A DNA stretch of 64,000 bases from Pelagovum sp. HNIBRBA483 (GCF_040931995.1 NZ_CP162412.1:2108001-2172000), one strand, 5' to 3'; shown: positions 48,818-57,682, numbered from the stretch's first letter. Made by a program: numbers and translations. Notes: a model not told the origin generated them from the sequence alone.

Positions 48818-48831
48818 TTGATCTGGATCAG
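48818..48831 (-). promoter_or_regulatory. Fnr-type box upstream of the DUF302-hemA operon
   Basis: On the minus strand CTGATCCAGATCAA matches TTGAT-N4-ATCAA at 9 of 10 positions. It is 60 bases before the DUF302 start and is the likely low-oxygen control site for the DUF302-hemA unit. Confidence 0.7.
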
Positions 48832-48862
48832 ATCACGGGCAGGACCGGCCCGGAGGAGTCGG

Positions 48863-50125
48863 TTATAGATCGCCTCCAACACTGGTGAGGTAGGCGATCA
48901 CGGCGTCGATATCATCCTGTGAGCCAAGCCCACGGAAGGTCATTTTGGTCCCAGACATCGCACCGCGCGGATCGGCAAGGAATGCCGAAAGGTTTTCGTG
49001 GTTCCATACTTCGCCCGCCGCTTGGGCATCCGCGAAAACGCCCGAGTAGCGGAAACCGTCGACGCCACCGATAGTGCGGCCCATGAGCCCGTTCAGTTGC
49101 GGGCCGGAGCGGTTTGTAGCGCCCTCACCCACTTGGTGACATGCCGAGCACTTGCGGAAGACACCTTCGCCCTTTTCCACGAGGGCGGGATCAACCGCTG
49201 CAACCGCGACTTCAGCGTCAGCTGCCGCTTCTGTTGTCTCGGTCGCGCCTTCCGTGGCAGGCAGTTCCTCAGCGGCGCTGGCTTCTTCAACGGCGGGGAC
49301 GGCGGCCTCTTCGGTGCCGTCTTCTTCCGGCGTCACGTCCAGCACGGTTGCGCGCATGGTGATTTCGACTGTCTCTTTGCAGTTTTCCATGCAAATTTCC
49401 GGTCGCACGAAAACAGGGAATTCTGTTTCAAGCCGGTCGTCGAGATAGAAATTTTCCTCGTTCGGTAAGCGCATTTCGGTGAAGTTCTCGTTGTTCAGCA
49501 CGAAGTCGTCTTCGACGAGGTTGTTCAGATACAGGAGGTATGCGGTGATCGCGTAGATCTCATCTGGCTCAAGCGACTGGGCATAGCCAAAGGGCATCGC
49601 CCTGTTGACGTAGTCATAAACGGTCGAAAGGTAGGGCCAATAGGAGCCGATGGTTTTCACCGGATCGGCGTCCTCAAGGGTATTCCACCCGCCTGCGAGC
49701 ACCGGCCAGCGGCCAACTGCCTCGCCGAAATCACCGTGACAGACGGCGCATTTCTCGACGAATACTTCTTCACCAGTCCAGACATCTCCTTCACCAGCCG
49801 GAAGGCCCTGCCCGTCGGGGCGGACATCGATATCCCATGCGGCGATTTCAGCAGGATGCGCCTCGCGCCCCAGACCATACCCCCCCGGAATGCTCGGTAC
49901 CGAGGCCTCGGCAAACGCAGCAACCTGCACGACAGGCGCTTCTGCCACAGGTGTTGGCTCTGCCGCCGGCGCGGCATCCTGTGCCTGAGCCGGCTGCACA
50001 GCGACGGCATCACGCAGCGGCGCGGGAAGATCGACGACAAATTGATCGGCCAGAACATAGGCCAGTGTCAGAACCGAGGCTGCGCCTGCTGCGGCGGGTG
50101 CGAAAATTTTAAGAAATTTCGACAT
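48863..50125 (-). CDS. soxD: Sulfite (sulfane) dehydrogenase cytochrome subunit SoxD
   Basis: 420 residues from the ATG at 50125, overlapping the soxC end by 17 bases. N-terminal hydrophobic segment (about residues 10-30) probably serves as signal or anchor. Two CxxCH haem sites, KCAVCHG (126-130) and KCSACHQ (326-330), are separated by a central domain and an Ala/Glu-rich linker (about residues 265-310). The diheme SoxD accepts electrons from SoxC, giving Sox(CD)2 that oxidises the SoxY-bound sulfane without free sulfur formation. Last gene of the soxVWXYZABCD series. Confidence 0.95.
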   Translation of the reverse strand: MSKFLKIFAPAAAGAASVLTLAYVLADQFVVDLPAPLRDAVAVQPAQAQDAAPAAEPTPVAEAPVVQVAAFAEASVPSIPGGYGLGREAHPAEIAAWDIDVRPDGQGLPAGEGDVWTGEEVFVEKCAVCHGDFGEAVGRWPVLAGGWNTLEDADPVKTIGSYWPYLSTVYDYVNRAMPFGYAQSLEPDEIYAITAYLLYLNNLVEDDFVLNNENFTEMRLPNEENFYLDDRLETEFPVFVRPEICMENCKETVEITMRATVLDVTPEEDGTEEAAVPAVEEASAAEELPATEGATETTEAAADAEVAVAAVDPALVEKGEGVFRKCSACHQVGEGATNRSGPQLNGLMGRTIGGVDGFRYSGVFADAQAAGEVWNHENLSAFLADPRGAMSGTKMTFRGLGSQDDIDAVIAYLTSVGGDL

Positions 50126-51374
50126 TTTCGGCGATCCCTTGTTCGTTGACGTACCAGGTTTGGATACCGTTGTTGTGGTAGATCGAGTTTTCACCCCGAA
50201 TGGCGCGCAGCTCGTTCTTCGTGGGCTGCACATAGCCCGTTGAGTCATGTGCGCGGCTCTGCAAAAGCAGCGGTGAACCGTCCCATTCAAATTCGTAATA
50301 GAAGCGGTGCATGGACTTGTTCATGCTCGGGCCGGACATACGGGCCTGATGCCAGTTCTTGCCACCGTCCAGAGTCACATCCACGCGGGGGATTGTCCCG
50401 CGACCGGACCATGCGACGCCAGTGAGAACTGTCCAGCCCTTGCGGTGGGTCAGCGGCGCTTGCGGGCTGGGGTTGGTGATGACGGATTTTGCGTCCATCT
50501 CCCAAGTGAAGCGACGGGCTTGACCGTTTTCGAAAAGATCGGTGTATTTCGACGTTTCTTCGCGCGCGTGCCACGGCTGATCGCCCACTTCGATGCGACG
50601 GAGCCATTTGATCCACATATTGCCTTCCCAGCCGGGAACGACGAGGCGCACGGGGTAGCCTTGCTCCGGGCGCAGCGCTTCGCCGTTCATCTTGAACGCG
50701 ACAAGGCAGTCATCGAGCGCTTTTTCCATCGGGATGGAGCGGTTCATGCCAGATGCATCCGCACCCTCGACCATGATCCATTTACCATTGGCTTTGACGC
50801 CAGCTTCCTCAAGCAACAGGCGCAGCGGAACGCCGGTATACATGACGTTATGGATCATGCCGTGCGTGAACTGGCATCCGTTCAGCTGGGCACCTGCCCA
50901 CTCCATGCCGCTATTGGCCGCGCATTCGAGGAAATAGACGTGGTTCTCACGCGGGTACCGCATGAGGTCTTGCATGGTGAATACCAGTGGCTTGTCGACC
51001 AGACCGTTGATCATGATCCGGTGATCGGCAGGCTCGACCTCGGCGATACCGCCGTGGTGCCGCTCAAAGCACAGACCGTTGGGCGTGATAATGCCGTCCA
51101 GTTCGTGCAACGGTGTGAAGTTGACCGAGGAGATCGGATCGGCAGTCAACCATTCGACGCTGCGGCGCACCACATGTGCTTCGTGCTTGCTCGGAGAGCC
51201 ATAAGGAAACGCATCAACCCCTTCGCCAAGGTATTGGCTCCAAGGCTGCTTTTCGGTGATGACTGCTTCCTGCGCCTTCACCACGCCGGCGTTGGCAGCG
51301 GCGCCACCTGCGGCGAGTGCCCCGGAGAGAAAGGCGCGGCGCGAAGGTTTGGTTCCTTTGAATTTAATATCCAT
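50109..51374 (-). CDS. soxC: Sulfane dehydrogenase molybdoprotein SoxC
   Basis: 421 residues from the ATG at 51374 with GAAGGGA upstream (an in-frame TTG farther up would contain that site). Twin-arginine signal (KPSRRAFLSGALAAGG) for Tat export. The sulfite-oxidase fold has the molybdopterin Cys in FLECAANSG (about residue 152-160) and a dimerisation domain at the C-terminus. SoxC oxidises the SoxY-cysteine sulfane together with SoxD. Presence of SoxCD predicts complete oxidation of thiosulfate to sulfate without sulfur globules. Confidence 0.96.
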   Translation of the reverse strand: MDIKFKGTKPSRRAFLSGALAAGGAAANAGVVKAQEAVITEKQPWSQYLGEGVDAFPYGSPSKHEAHVVRRSVEWLTADPISSVNFTPLHELDGIITPNGLCFERHHGGIAEVEPADHRIMINGLVDKPLVFTMQDLMRYPRENHVYFLECAANSGMEWAGAQLNGCQFTHGMIHNVMYTGVPLRLLLEEAGVKANGKWIMVEGADASGMNRSIPMEKALDDCLVAFKMNGEALRPEQGYPVRLVVPGWEGNMWIKWLRRIEVGDQPWHAREETSKYTDLFENGQARRFTWEMDAKSVITNPSPQAPLTHRKGWTVLTGVAWSGRGTIPRVDVTLDGGKNWHQARMSGPSMNKSMHRFYYEFEWDGSPLLLQSRAHDSTGYVQPTKNELRAIRGENSIYHNNGIQTWYVNEQGIAENVEIS

Positions 51375-51393
51375 TTTCGTTCCCTTCAAACCG

Positions 51394-53097
51394 TCAGTTC
51401 CCAGTCACCTGAACAGAGGTGTTGGTGCCGACAGAAACGGTGCCCAATTTACGAATGTGGCTTTCCACGACATCCCAGATATCGGGGCCTTCGGTGCCCT
51501 CGTTGACACTGGCCCAACCGGCGACGACATAGGATTTCGCGTCATCCAGCGCCTCGCCTGTTGCGAGGAGCGTGACATCCGAAATGCGCTCGCCAATGGG
51601 TTTGCTGACATCGACGCGGTAGCCTAGACCGCCCAAGCGCACCATGTCCCCGCCCTGCTGGTAATAGGGATCCGGGTTGAAGATATTGTCGGCAACATCT
51701 TCCATGATGACCTTGATGAATTCGCCGGTCATTTCGGTGCGATACGCCTTGGGGTAGGTCATCGATGTAACGTTCCAGATATCCTCGCGGGTGATATCCT
51801 GCCCCGGCATGATCGACGGTCCCCAGCGGACGCCGGGCGACATGGCAATCTGCGCATCCCGCTCGGAGAGCAGCGCGTCGCAGATCAGATCGTCCCACGA
51901 GCCGTTGAAATTGCCGCGACGGTAAAGGAGCGTCTCATCGTCGGTCTTGCCGATCACTTCGTTCAACGCGGCCTCATAGGGCGCGCGCTGCTCATCAATC
52001 AGAGCGGAGACGGAGGCATCCGGCGCAATCACATCTGCAAAGATCGGGATCAGCTTGTGACGGAAGCCCATCAGGCGGCCATCGCGCACGTCGAGATCAA
52101 CGCGGCTGACGAATTTGCCGTTGGAGCCGGAGGCGACGATCAGCGTATCGCCAGACAAAACAGGCTCTGGAATGGCATCATGGGTGTGGCCCGAAAGGAT
52201 GACATCAATGCCGGTCACTTTCGTGGCCATCTTCTTGTCCACGTCGAAGCCGTTATGCGACAGTACGACGACAAGGTCCGCGCCTTGCGCGCGCACTTCA
52301 TCGACCATCTCCTGCATGCGTTGATCGCGAATACCGAAGGAGAAGTCAGGGAACATCCAACCTGGGTTGGCGATGGGCATATAGGGGAAAGCCTGCCCGA
52401 TCACGGCGATCTTTGCGCCGCCACGTTCGAACCATGTATAGGGTTCAAACTCGGGCGCGGGCTCATCCCACATGGCATCAAAGATATTCTGGCCGAGTGC
52501 TTTGAACGGCAGATCACCGACGATATCGCGGACGCGATCCTGACCGAGCGTAAATTCCCAGTGGAAGGTCATCGCGTCGGGCTTCAGCGCGTTCATCACG
52601 TTGACCATATCCTGCCCTTCGGTCTGGTAGCAGGTGTAGGAGCCGTGCCATGTGTCGCCACCATCGAGCAAAATCGCATCGGGGCGGTCAGCGCGGATTG
52701 CGTTGATCACGGTCGCCACACGGTCAAGCCCGCCCATCTTGCCATAGGCGCGGCCCAGCGACGTGAAATCGTCATAGGTCAGCGCATAATGGCTGGGGCT
52801 GTTATCAGCGATGCCATAGGCGCGGCGGAAATCAGCGCCGGTAATATGCGGCACTGCGCCCTTGTTCCCACCGACGCCCAGATTGATCTCCGGTTCACGG
52901 AACCAGATCGGCTTCATCTGCGCGTGAATATCCGTCACATGGATCAAGGAGACATTGCCGAACGTATCAAACTGCAAAAGCTGGTCTTGTGTCAGAGCCT
53001 GCTGCGCCGCAAGCCGGGACCAATTTCCGAAACCGGACGCCCCGACAAGAGCCGATGCTGCCATACTCACTTGCAGAAAGTCTCGCCTCGAAATCAT
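51394..53097 (-). CDS. soxB: Thiosulfohydrolase SoxB
   Basis: 567 residues. A Tat signal (ISRRDFLQVSMAASALVG) opens the protein. The metallophosphoesterase-type dimanganese site appears as VTDIHAQMKP, DGGDTWHGS, LSHNGFD and LSGHTHD; the 5'-nucleotidase-like C-terminal domain follows. SoxB hydrolyses SoxY-bound sulfonate to release sulfate. In order with soxC downstream (19-base gap) and soxA upstream (84-base gap). Confidence 0.97.
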   Translation of the reverse strand: MISRRDFLQVSMAASALVGASGFGNWSRLAAQQALTQDQLLQFDTFGNVSLIHVTDIHAQMKPIWFREPEINLGVGGNKGAVPHITGADFRRAYGIADNSPSHYALTYDDFTSLGRAYGKMGGLDRVATVINAIRADRPDAILLDGGDTWHGSYTCYQTEGQDMVNVMNALKPDAMTFHWEFTLGQDRVRDIVGDLPFKALGQNIFDAMWDEPAPEFEPYTWFERGGAKIAVIGQAFPYMPIANPGWMFPDFSFGIRDQRMQEMVDEVRAQGADLVVVLSHNGFDVDKKMATKVTGIDVILSGHTHDAIPEPVLSGDTLIVASGSNGKFVSRVDLDVRDGRLMGFRHKLIPIFADVIAPDASVSALIDEQRAPYEAALNEVIGKTDDETLLYRRGNFNGSWDDLICDALLSERDAQIAMSPGVRWGPSIMPGQDITREDIWNVTSMTYPKAYRTEMTGEFIKVIMEDVADNIFNPDPYYQQGGDMVRLGGLGYRVDVSKPIGERISDVTLLATGEALDDAKSYVVAGWASVNEGTEGPDIWDVVESHIRKLGTVSVGTNTSVQVTGN

Positions 53098-53181
53098 CGT
53101 CTGACCCTTCGCATTCTGTTTTTTGAATATTTTAAGGTAAAGAAAAGCTCACACCGGAGATCCCAGTGTGAGCCTCTAGCT

Positions 53182-54039
53182 TTAGTTTCTGACGGACGGA
53201 CCTTCGACGGAAAGACCATTGCCACGCGATGCGACATATAGCTCAAGCGCCACGAATTCGGGGCTACCGGGGCTATAAGTCTCGGCCATCGTATCCCGCA
53301 CGCAGCCTTTGAAGCGGCCCTGAACACCGTTCAGCTTTGCGTTTTTCAGGCGGTAGGTCGGGAAACCGTTGATCTGACCTTGGCTGAGGTGGTCCGCACG
53401 GATCAGGTTGCCGTAGTTCTGCTCGTGGCAGTTAGCACAGCTCAGATCCAGCTGTCCGGTCCGCTCATAGTACAGGTCGCGCCCTTGCTCCCAAATCTCC
53501 TGCACGGGGCCGTCGATCGCTACATTAACGATCGTGCCGCGGCCCACTGCGGAGATATAGGCTTCCATGCTGAGCATGGCGCCAGCGTCGGTCTTCAGTG
53601 CATCAGCGCCCATCTGCTCGGTGCGGCAGGCATTGATCTGCATTTGCAGGGTGCGCAGTTCACCAGCATCGTCGTTCCACTTCGGATAGACGGCGCGGAC
53701 TTCGCGCATGCTGTCCTCAGCGTCACCATGACAATCTGCGCAGGATTTGCCTTCGGTGCCTTCAGGCGTGTTCCATGCGACCATCGCTTCCTCGACGAAG
53801 ATCATGCCGGGGTTGTCGAAGTCGTCCATCTGCATGGTTTGTGTCTCGTCCGACCGGAAGACCCAGCCAGAATATATCGTCCGCAAGGCACCATCGAGAT
53901 GGGCCGGAGCGGGCGCTTCGGTGACGATCTCAAGTTCGCCATTGATGACGAGGCTGGCATCTTCATCGGCGGCGGCGAACTGGGCGAAACCGCCCAGCGC
54001 TGCTGCATAAATCGCACCTTTCAGAAGTGCTTTTGTCAT
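53182..54039 (-). CDS. soxA: Diheme cytochrome c SoxA (L-cysteine S-thiosulfotransferase subunit)
   Basis: 285 residues from the ATG at 54039 with GGGAGGAAG upstream. Signal peptide about residues 1-24. Two haem motifs, SCADCHG (100-104) and SCANCHE (201-205), make it the diheme form; the active-site Cys246 lies in KGCVRDTM. With SoxX it attaches thiosulfate to the SoxY C-terminal Cys. It follows soxZ by 26 bases. Confidence 0.96.
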   Translation of the reverse strand: MTKALLKGAIYAAALGGFAQFAAADEDASLVINGELEIVTEAPAPAHLDGALRTIYSGWVFRSDETQTMQMDDFDNPGMIFVEEAMVAWNTPEGTEGKSCADCHGDAEDSMREVRAVYPKWNDDAGELRTLQMQINACRTEQMGADALKTDAGAMLSMEAYISAVGRGTIVNVAIDGPVQEIWEQGRDLYYERTGQLDLSCANCHEQNYGNLIRADHLSQGQINGFPTYRLKNAKLNGVQGRFKGCVRDTMAETYSPGSPEFVALELYVASRGNGLSVEGPSVRN

Positions 54040-54065
54040 TTGTCTTCCTCCCGTTGCCGCCGCGA

Positions 54066-54395
54066 TCAAGCGAGCGCGATGTCCTTGGATTCGGTGTAGA
54101 CCGAGCCGTCATCATCGTACCAAGTGAACTCGAAGGTTCCGGCCTCAGGGACCAAGGCCTCGAACTCAAAGAACGGGTTGGTGGAGATTGCCGGCTCGAG
54201 AGCCACTTCAATCACGGACTGTCCGTTGAACGCGCATGTAAAGCGGTTGATGATCGACCGCGGGATCGGGTTGCCATCGCTGTCTTTGCGCTGGCCCGAC
54301 TCCATCGGGTGCGAAATCATTGACTTGATGGTAATCGTCTCACCAGCAGCAGCGCTGCGGGGGACACGGACGCGGGGGGTAACGTTATCTGCCAT
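54066..54395 (-). CDS. soxZ: Thiosulfate oxidation carrier complex protein SoxZ
   Basis: 109 residues, no signal peptide: SoxZ rides out through the Tat system with SoxY. The VRVPRSAAAGETITIKSMISHPMESG segment, cut here to TIKSMISHPMESG, is characteristic. Forms the SoxYZ heterodimer that carries the substrate. The gap to soxY is 19 bases, with GGAGGA as ribosome site. Confidence 0.96.
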   Translation of the reverse strand: MADNVTPRVRVPRSAAAGETITIKSMISHPMESGQRKDSDGNPIPRSIINRFTCAFNGQSVIEVALEPAISTNPFFEFEALVPEAGTFEFTWYDDDGSVYTESKDIALA

Positions 54396-54414
54396 TTTCC
54401 ATATCCTCCTTTAA

Positions 54415-54831
54415 TCAGCCGCCGCAGCCGCCGATGGTCACTTTGACTTCTTGCGAAGCCCTCACATAGCTGCCGTCCGCCATGCGGGCGACGGCCACAA
54501 CATTTTGCGTACCCGCCAGACGAATGCGAGTGGACGCCAATTGCGTTGCGGCCAGCGGGCCGAACGAGAACGTCGCCACATCGGGTGTCGGGTTGCCCAT
54601 TGCGAAGAGTGCAATCGCAACTGCGCCCGGCGCTACGGCAGACACCGGCACCGAGTTCCCGTTTTCGGCGATTTCAGGAGCGGTCAGCGTGATGCCGCCC
54701 TCGCCTGCCTCGGCGCCGCCAGTGAACGCGGAAATCGCGTCTTCTGCGGCAGCGGATGCACGAAATGGCAGGATGGCGGCAGCGGCCGTTCCCATCGCCA
54801 TCAGCAGGGTATCCCTACGAGTAAAAGTCAT
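54415..54831 (-). CDS. soxY: Thiosulfate oxidation carrier protein SoxY
   Basis: 138 residues. Tat signal (TFTRRDTLLMAMG, Arg5-Arg6) and the diagnostic C-terminal tail GGCGG, whose Cys carries the sulfur intermediates on a swinging arm. It is the central scaffold of the Sox system and is reactivated by SoxS. Located between soxX and soxZ. Confidence 0.97.
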   Translation of the reverse strand: MTFTRRDTLLMAMGTAAAAILPFRASAAAEDAISAFTGGAEAGEGGITLTAPEIAENGNSVPVSAVAPGAVAIALFAMGNPTPDVATFSFGPLAATQLASTRIRLAGTQNVVAVARMADGSYVRASQEVKVTIGGCGG

Positions 54832-54860
54832 GACTTCTCCTTCTCAATCCTTGGCCCAGC

Positions 54861-55331
54861 TCACTGCAACGTCATGAGGTAGGCGATAACATCTTCGATT
54901 TGCTGTGCGGTCAGGAGCGGCGAGGCCGGCCCTTCCAATGCTTTGCCGGTGAAGCCGTCGCCAAGCCGGTTGAACCCGTCGACCTTGTAAAAAGCCGGCA
55001 TCATCGTATCGGGGAACACGTTCTTCGCGTTGACGAGGATGCCGCGCAGGTCTGCCTCGGTCCAACGTTCGCCAACATAGTCAAGCGAGGGGCCAACCTC
55101 ACCGTGGAAGGGGAACACTTCCAGAAGCTCTGTCACCTGATGACAGGCGACGCAGTTGCCTGAACCCTTGTTCATTACCGCGCGCCCTGCTTCGGGATCG
55201 CCAGCGACACCGGTGAGCGACTCGACGACCTCGCCGTAATCACCAAAAACGACGTCGCCCGGCGCGACCTCGGCAACAGCTGCTGTCGCCGTGATGGCCA
55301 GCCCTGCTACAAATTGGATAGTGCGTTTCAT
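54861..55331 (-). CDS. soxX: Monoheme cytochrome c SoxX
   Basis: 156 residues with signal peptide (about 1-20). One haem site NCVACHQ (60-64) and the axial Met segment DTMMPAFY. SoxX accepts the electrons when SoxAX couples thiosulfate to SoxY. First gene of the soxXYZABCD transcript; a 136-base gap with SoxR-type motifs lies before it, and GGGAGG in the leader provides the ribosome site. Confidence 0.96.
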   Translation of the reverse strand: MKRTIQFVAGLAITATAAVAEVAPGDVVFGDYGEVVESLTGVAGDPEAGRAVMNKGSGNCVACHQVTELLEVFPFHGEVGPSLDYVGERWTEADLRGILVNAKNVFPDTMMPAFYKVDGFNRLGDGFTGKALEGPASPLLTAQQIEDVIAYLMTLQ

Positions 55332-55467
55332 TTGCCCTCCCTGGAGATCCCATCTTATTCATATTTGTGCATACAATAGAACACAGCCTGAGATTTTCGC
55401 AACATTAAATTCAAATAATTGAATATTCTGCGCTGCGGCGAAGGCTCAAGCTGCGCTGCGGCGCGGG
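55332..55467. promoter_or_regulatory. soxW-soxX intergenic regulatory region
   Basis: No gene is seen in these 136 bases. TCTTATTCATAT at 55353-55364 matches a 12-mer in the soxV/soxS region, and ATTCAAATAATTGAAT at 55409-55424 is a perfect inverted repeat (ATTCAA/TTGAAT). SoxR repressors are known to bind the soxW-soxX and soxS-soxV gaps in other species, so these are good SoxR candidates. Confidence 0.65.
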
Positions 55468-56031
55468 CTACTGCCGACGCTCGTTGAACTTACGCGCATG
55501 ATATTTCTGGAAATTTTCTCCGCTCTCGTAGCCGTGCTCCAGAACCCAGTTCAGCATGTTACCGAACATCTCGACGCCCAATGCCCCGGGAACATAGGCG
55601 ACCCTCGCCTCATGGGCGGGTACACCTTCGGACACCTCTTCAGGGAAGAAGAGAATCGTTGGCGTGTACATCGCGCCCCACTTCAGCACGGCTTCTTTCT
55701 CCGTCAGGATTTCACCGTCGAAATCCGTGACCTCGAAATCACCGAACATGTTGATCTGAACGACGTAGAAGTTCTCGCTCAGGATCGGGTCAATGGCGGG
55801 GTCGGGATAGACCTCTTCATGCATCTTGGTGCAATAGATGCAGCCGCGCTGCTCGATCATCACCATCAACCTACGGCCTTCGGCATTGGCCTCGGCGAGA
55901 TCCTCCCGCAAGTCTTTGAAGGTGTCGCGCATCCACGGCGCCTTGTGTAGGCCATCATCGCCCAACACTGCAGCCGATAGGGAAGTGGCCACAGCAATGA
56001 GGCCCGCAGCGATTGGTAATAAACGATTCAT
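55468..56031 (-). CDS. soxW: Thioredoxin-like protein SoxW
   Basis: 187 residues from the ATG at 56031 with AAAGGAGTGACT upstream. The in-frame sequence farther upstream is inside soxV on another frame and is not part of the gene. Signal peptide about residues 1-21; active-site motif GCIYC (Cys64, Cys67) in a thioredoxin fold. SoxW receives electrons from membrane-bound SoxV and passes them to periplasmic Sox partners. 11-base gap to soxV. Confidence 0.92.
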   Translation of the reverse strand: MNRLLPIAAGLIAVATSLSAAVLGDDGLHKAPWMRDTFKDLREDLAEANAEGRRLMVMIEQRGCIYCTKMHEEVYPDPAIDPILSENFYVVQINMFGDFEVTDFDGEILTEKEAVLKWGAMYTPTILFFPEEVSEGVPAHEARVAYVPGALGVEMFGNMLNWVLEHGYESGENFQKYHARKFNERRQ

Positions 56032-56042
56032 AGTCACTCCTT

Positions 56043-56780
56043 TCAGCCCAAACCCGAGAACGACGGGAAGGCATCGATCATCCATTGTGCGATAAGATTG
56101 ACGCTGTTGGTCGCGATCAGCGCCGCGAACAGCAACAGCATGAGGCCCATGATCCGCTCGGCATAGGCCAGCGCCCCACGATGACGGGCCACCCACGCAA
56201 GAAACGGGCGCGCAAACAAGGCGGCAATTACAAAGGGGGCCGTCATCGCCACCCCATAAACAGCCAGAAGCGCCGCGCCCTCCCATAGGTTGCCCATGCC
56301 GCCCGCAATCATCAGGATCGAGGCCAAGGCAGGGCCAACGCATGGGGTCCACCCGAAACCGAAGGCGAGCCCCATCACATAGGAACCGGCAATCCCGCGC
56401 GGCTCCCCAGTGGTTTCAAGCCGCGCCTCGCGATACAGGAGCGGAATGCGCATCACGCCCAAAAAGTGCAGCCCGAAGAGCGCTAAAACCGCAGCAGCGA
56501 GGTAGGAGAGCGGCTGCTTCCATTGCAGGAAAAGCTGTCCTAGCGCCGTTGCGCCCATGCCCAGCAGCACAAAAATCGTGGTGACGCCCAAGGCGAAGGC
56601 AATGGACGAAAGCACCAGTCGCCGCTGAGCACCAGCCGCGATTCCGCCTTCGTCGCGCAGTTCCGACATGCTCAATCCGGCCATGTAGCACAGGTAGAAC
56701 GGAACCATCGGCAGAACGCATGGGGTGAAGAAAGACAAAAGCCCCGCCACGGCCGCCCCGATGTAACTGATTTCCAACAT
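56043..56780 (-). CDS. soxV: CcdA-family thiol-disulfide transporter SoxV
   Basis: 245 residues with six hydrophobic segments. The two CcdA redox cysteines are in FFTPCVLPM (Cys21) and FGWTPCVGPA. It carries reducing power from cytoplasmic thioredoxin across the membrane to SoxW. First gene of the soxVW unit, divergent from soxS; the 89-base gap has repeated TTATTC motifs. Confidence 0.94.
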   Translation of the reverse strand: MLEISYIGAAVAGLLSFFTPCVLPMVPFYLCYMAGLSMSELRDEGGIAAGAQRRLVLSSIAFALGVTTIFVLLGMGATALGQLFLQWKQPLSYLAAAVLALFGLHFLGVMRIPLLYREARLETTGEPRGIAGSYVMGLAFGFGWTPCVGPALASILMIAGGMGNLWEGAALLAVYGVAMTAPFVIAALFARPFLAWVARHRGALAYAERIMGLMLLLFAALIATNSVNLIAQWMIDAFPSFSGLG

Positions 56781-56869
56781 GCGCCATCCCTGCCTTATTC
56801 AAATCTTGTCTTATTCATATATTCAAATTATGATAAGTGTTCAGCTATCCGTCAATCGGGATTCAAATC
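56781..56869. promoter_or_regulatory. soxV-soxS divergent regulatory region
   Basis: CTTATTCAAAT (56794-56804), CTTATTCATAT (56810-56820), ATATTCAAAT (about 56819-56828) and GATTCAAATC before soxS are repeated variants of one motif; TTATTCATA is also imperfectly mirrored by TATGATAAG. It shares TCTTATTCATAT with the soxW-soxX gap. Probably the SoxR operator of both divergent units. Confidence 0.65.
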
Positions 56870-57250
56870 ATGCGTGCGTTTCTTCTTAGCCTGCCGCTGG
56901 TCTGGCTTCCGCTCCTCGCCAGTGCGGAAACCGTCAATCTGTTGATGGCGGAGGAAGATGGCTGCATGTGGTGCGCGCGCTGGGAAAGCGACGTCGGCAT
57001 CGAATACCCGAAAACCGCTGAAGGCGCTTCTGCCCCGTTGATCAAACATGACATCCACGCTGATCTGCCGGAGGGCGTCACCCTGACCCGCCCTCTCCAG
57101 TTCACGCCAACCTTCGTGCTGCTTGTTGATGGTGCAGAGGTCGGACGGATCGAAGGCTATCCGGGTGAAGATTTTTTTTGGGGATTGCTCTCGAAGATGA
57201 TTTCGGACGCGGGTATAGAGCCTGTGCAGAAACCGGAAGCCTCTAGCTGA
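56870..57250 (+). CDS. soxS: Thioredoxin-like protein SoxS
   Basis: 126 residues from the ATG at 56870; an in-frame GTG at 56837 would add 11 residues before the signal peptide and is less likely. Signal peptide about residues 1-19 (FLLSLPLVWLPLLASA) and redox motif GCMWC (Cys32, Cys35). SoxS in Paracoccus reactivates SoxYZ and is needed for full thiosulfate oxidation. Followed by soxR after 99 bases. Confidence 0.88.
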   Translation: MRAFLLSLPLVWLPLLASAETVNLLMAEEDGCMWCARWESDVGIEYPKTAEGASAPLIKHDIHADLPEGVTLTRPLQFTPTFVLLVDGAEVGRIEGYPGEDFFWGLLSKMISDAGIEPVQKPEASS

Positions 57251-57349
57251 CCGGCCAAGCCAAGGAACACACATCGAAAAATTGTGTTTCTTGCGAGTAT
57301 ATGGTAGGCAAAGCTATACTTAGCATAATAGCGCGCAGGGACGCGGACT

Positions 57350-57682
57350 ATGGGTATTCCAATTATTGACGACCAAATTGACGAAGCCGGTCTGGACGAA
57401 TTGGTAAGCAACGCGACGGATGCGGCGAATTTCCTGAAAGCGATCAGCCATGAGGGACGGCTGATGATTTTGTGCCATCTGGCATCGGGAGAAAAATCGG
57501 TCACCGAACTCGAAGACCTGCTCTCGGCGCGGCAGGCGGCTGTTTCGCAACAGCTCGCGCGGCTGCGGCTCGAAGGGCTTGTGACGCCGCGACGTGACGG
57601 CAAGACGATCTACTACCGCTTGACGGACGACAGACCGCGCCAGATTATTGATTTGGTCTACGACCTATTCTGCACACGATAA
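57350..57682 (+). CDS. soxR: ArsR-family repressor SoxR
   Basis: 110 residues. Winged helix-turn-helix of the ArsR type: LKAISHEGRLMILCHLASGEKSV cut to AISHEGRLMILCHL, then the recognition helix ARQAAVSQQLARLR and the wing TPRRDGKTIYYRL. Cys residues near the helix and C-terminus may sense persulfide as in SqrR/BigR relatives. SoxR represses the sox genes in the absence of thiosulfate or its products. Located between soxS and soxT. Confidence 0.92.
   Translation: MGIPIIDDQIDEAGLDELVSNATDAANFLKAISHEGRLMILCHLASGEKSVTELEDLLSARQAAVSQQLARLRLEGLVTPRRDGKTIYYRLTDDRPRQIIDLVYDLFCTR

Noticed and set aside
56032-56352. N-terminal extension of soxW into a longer 294-residue protein
   Set aside because: The extension is inside soxV in another frame; the ATG at 56031 has a good ribosome site and opens a clear signal peptide.
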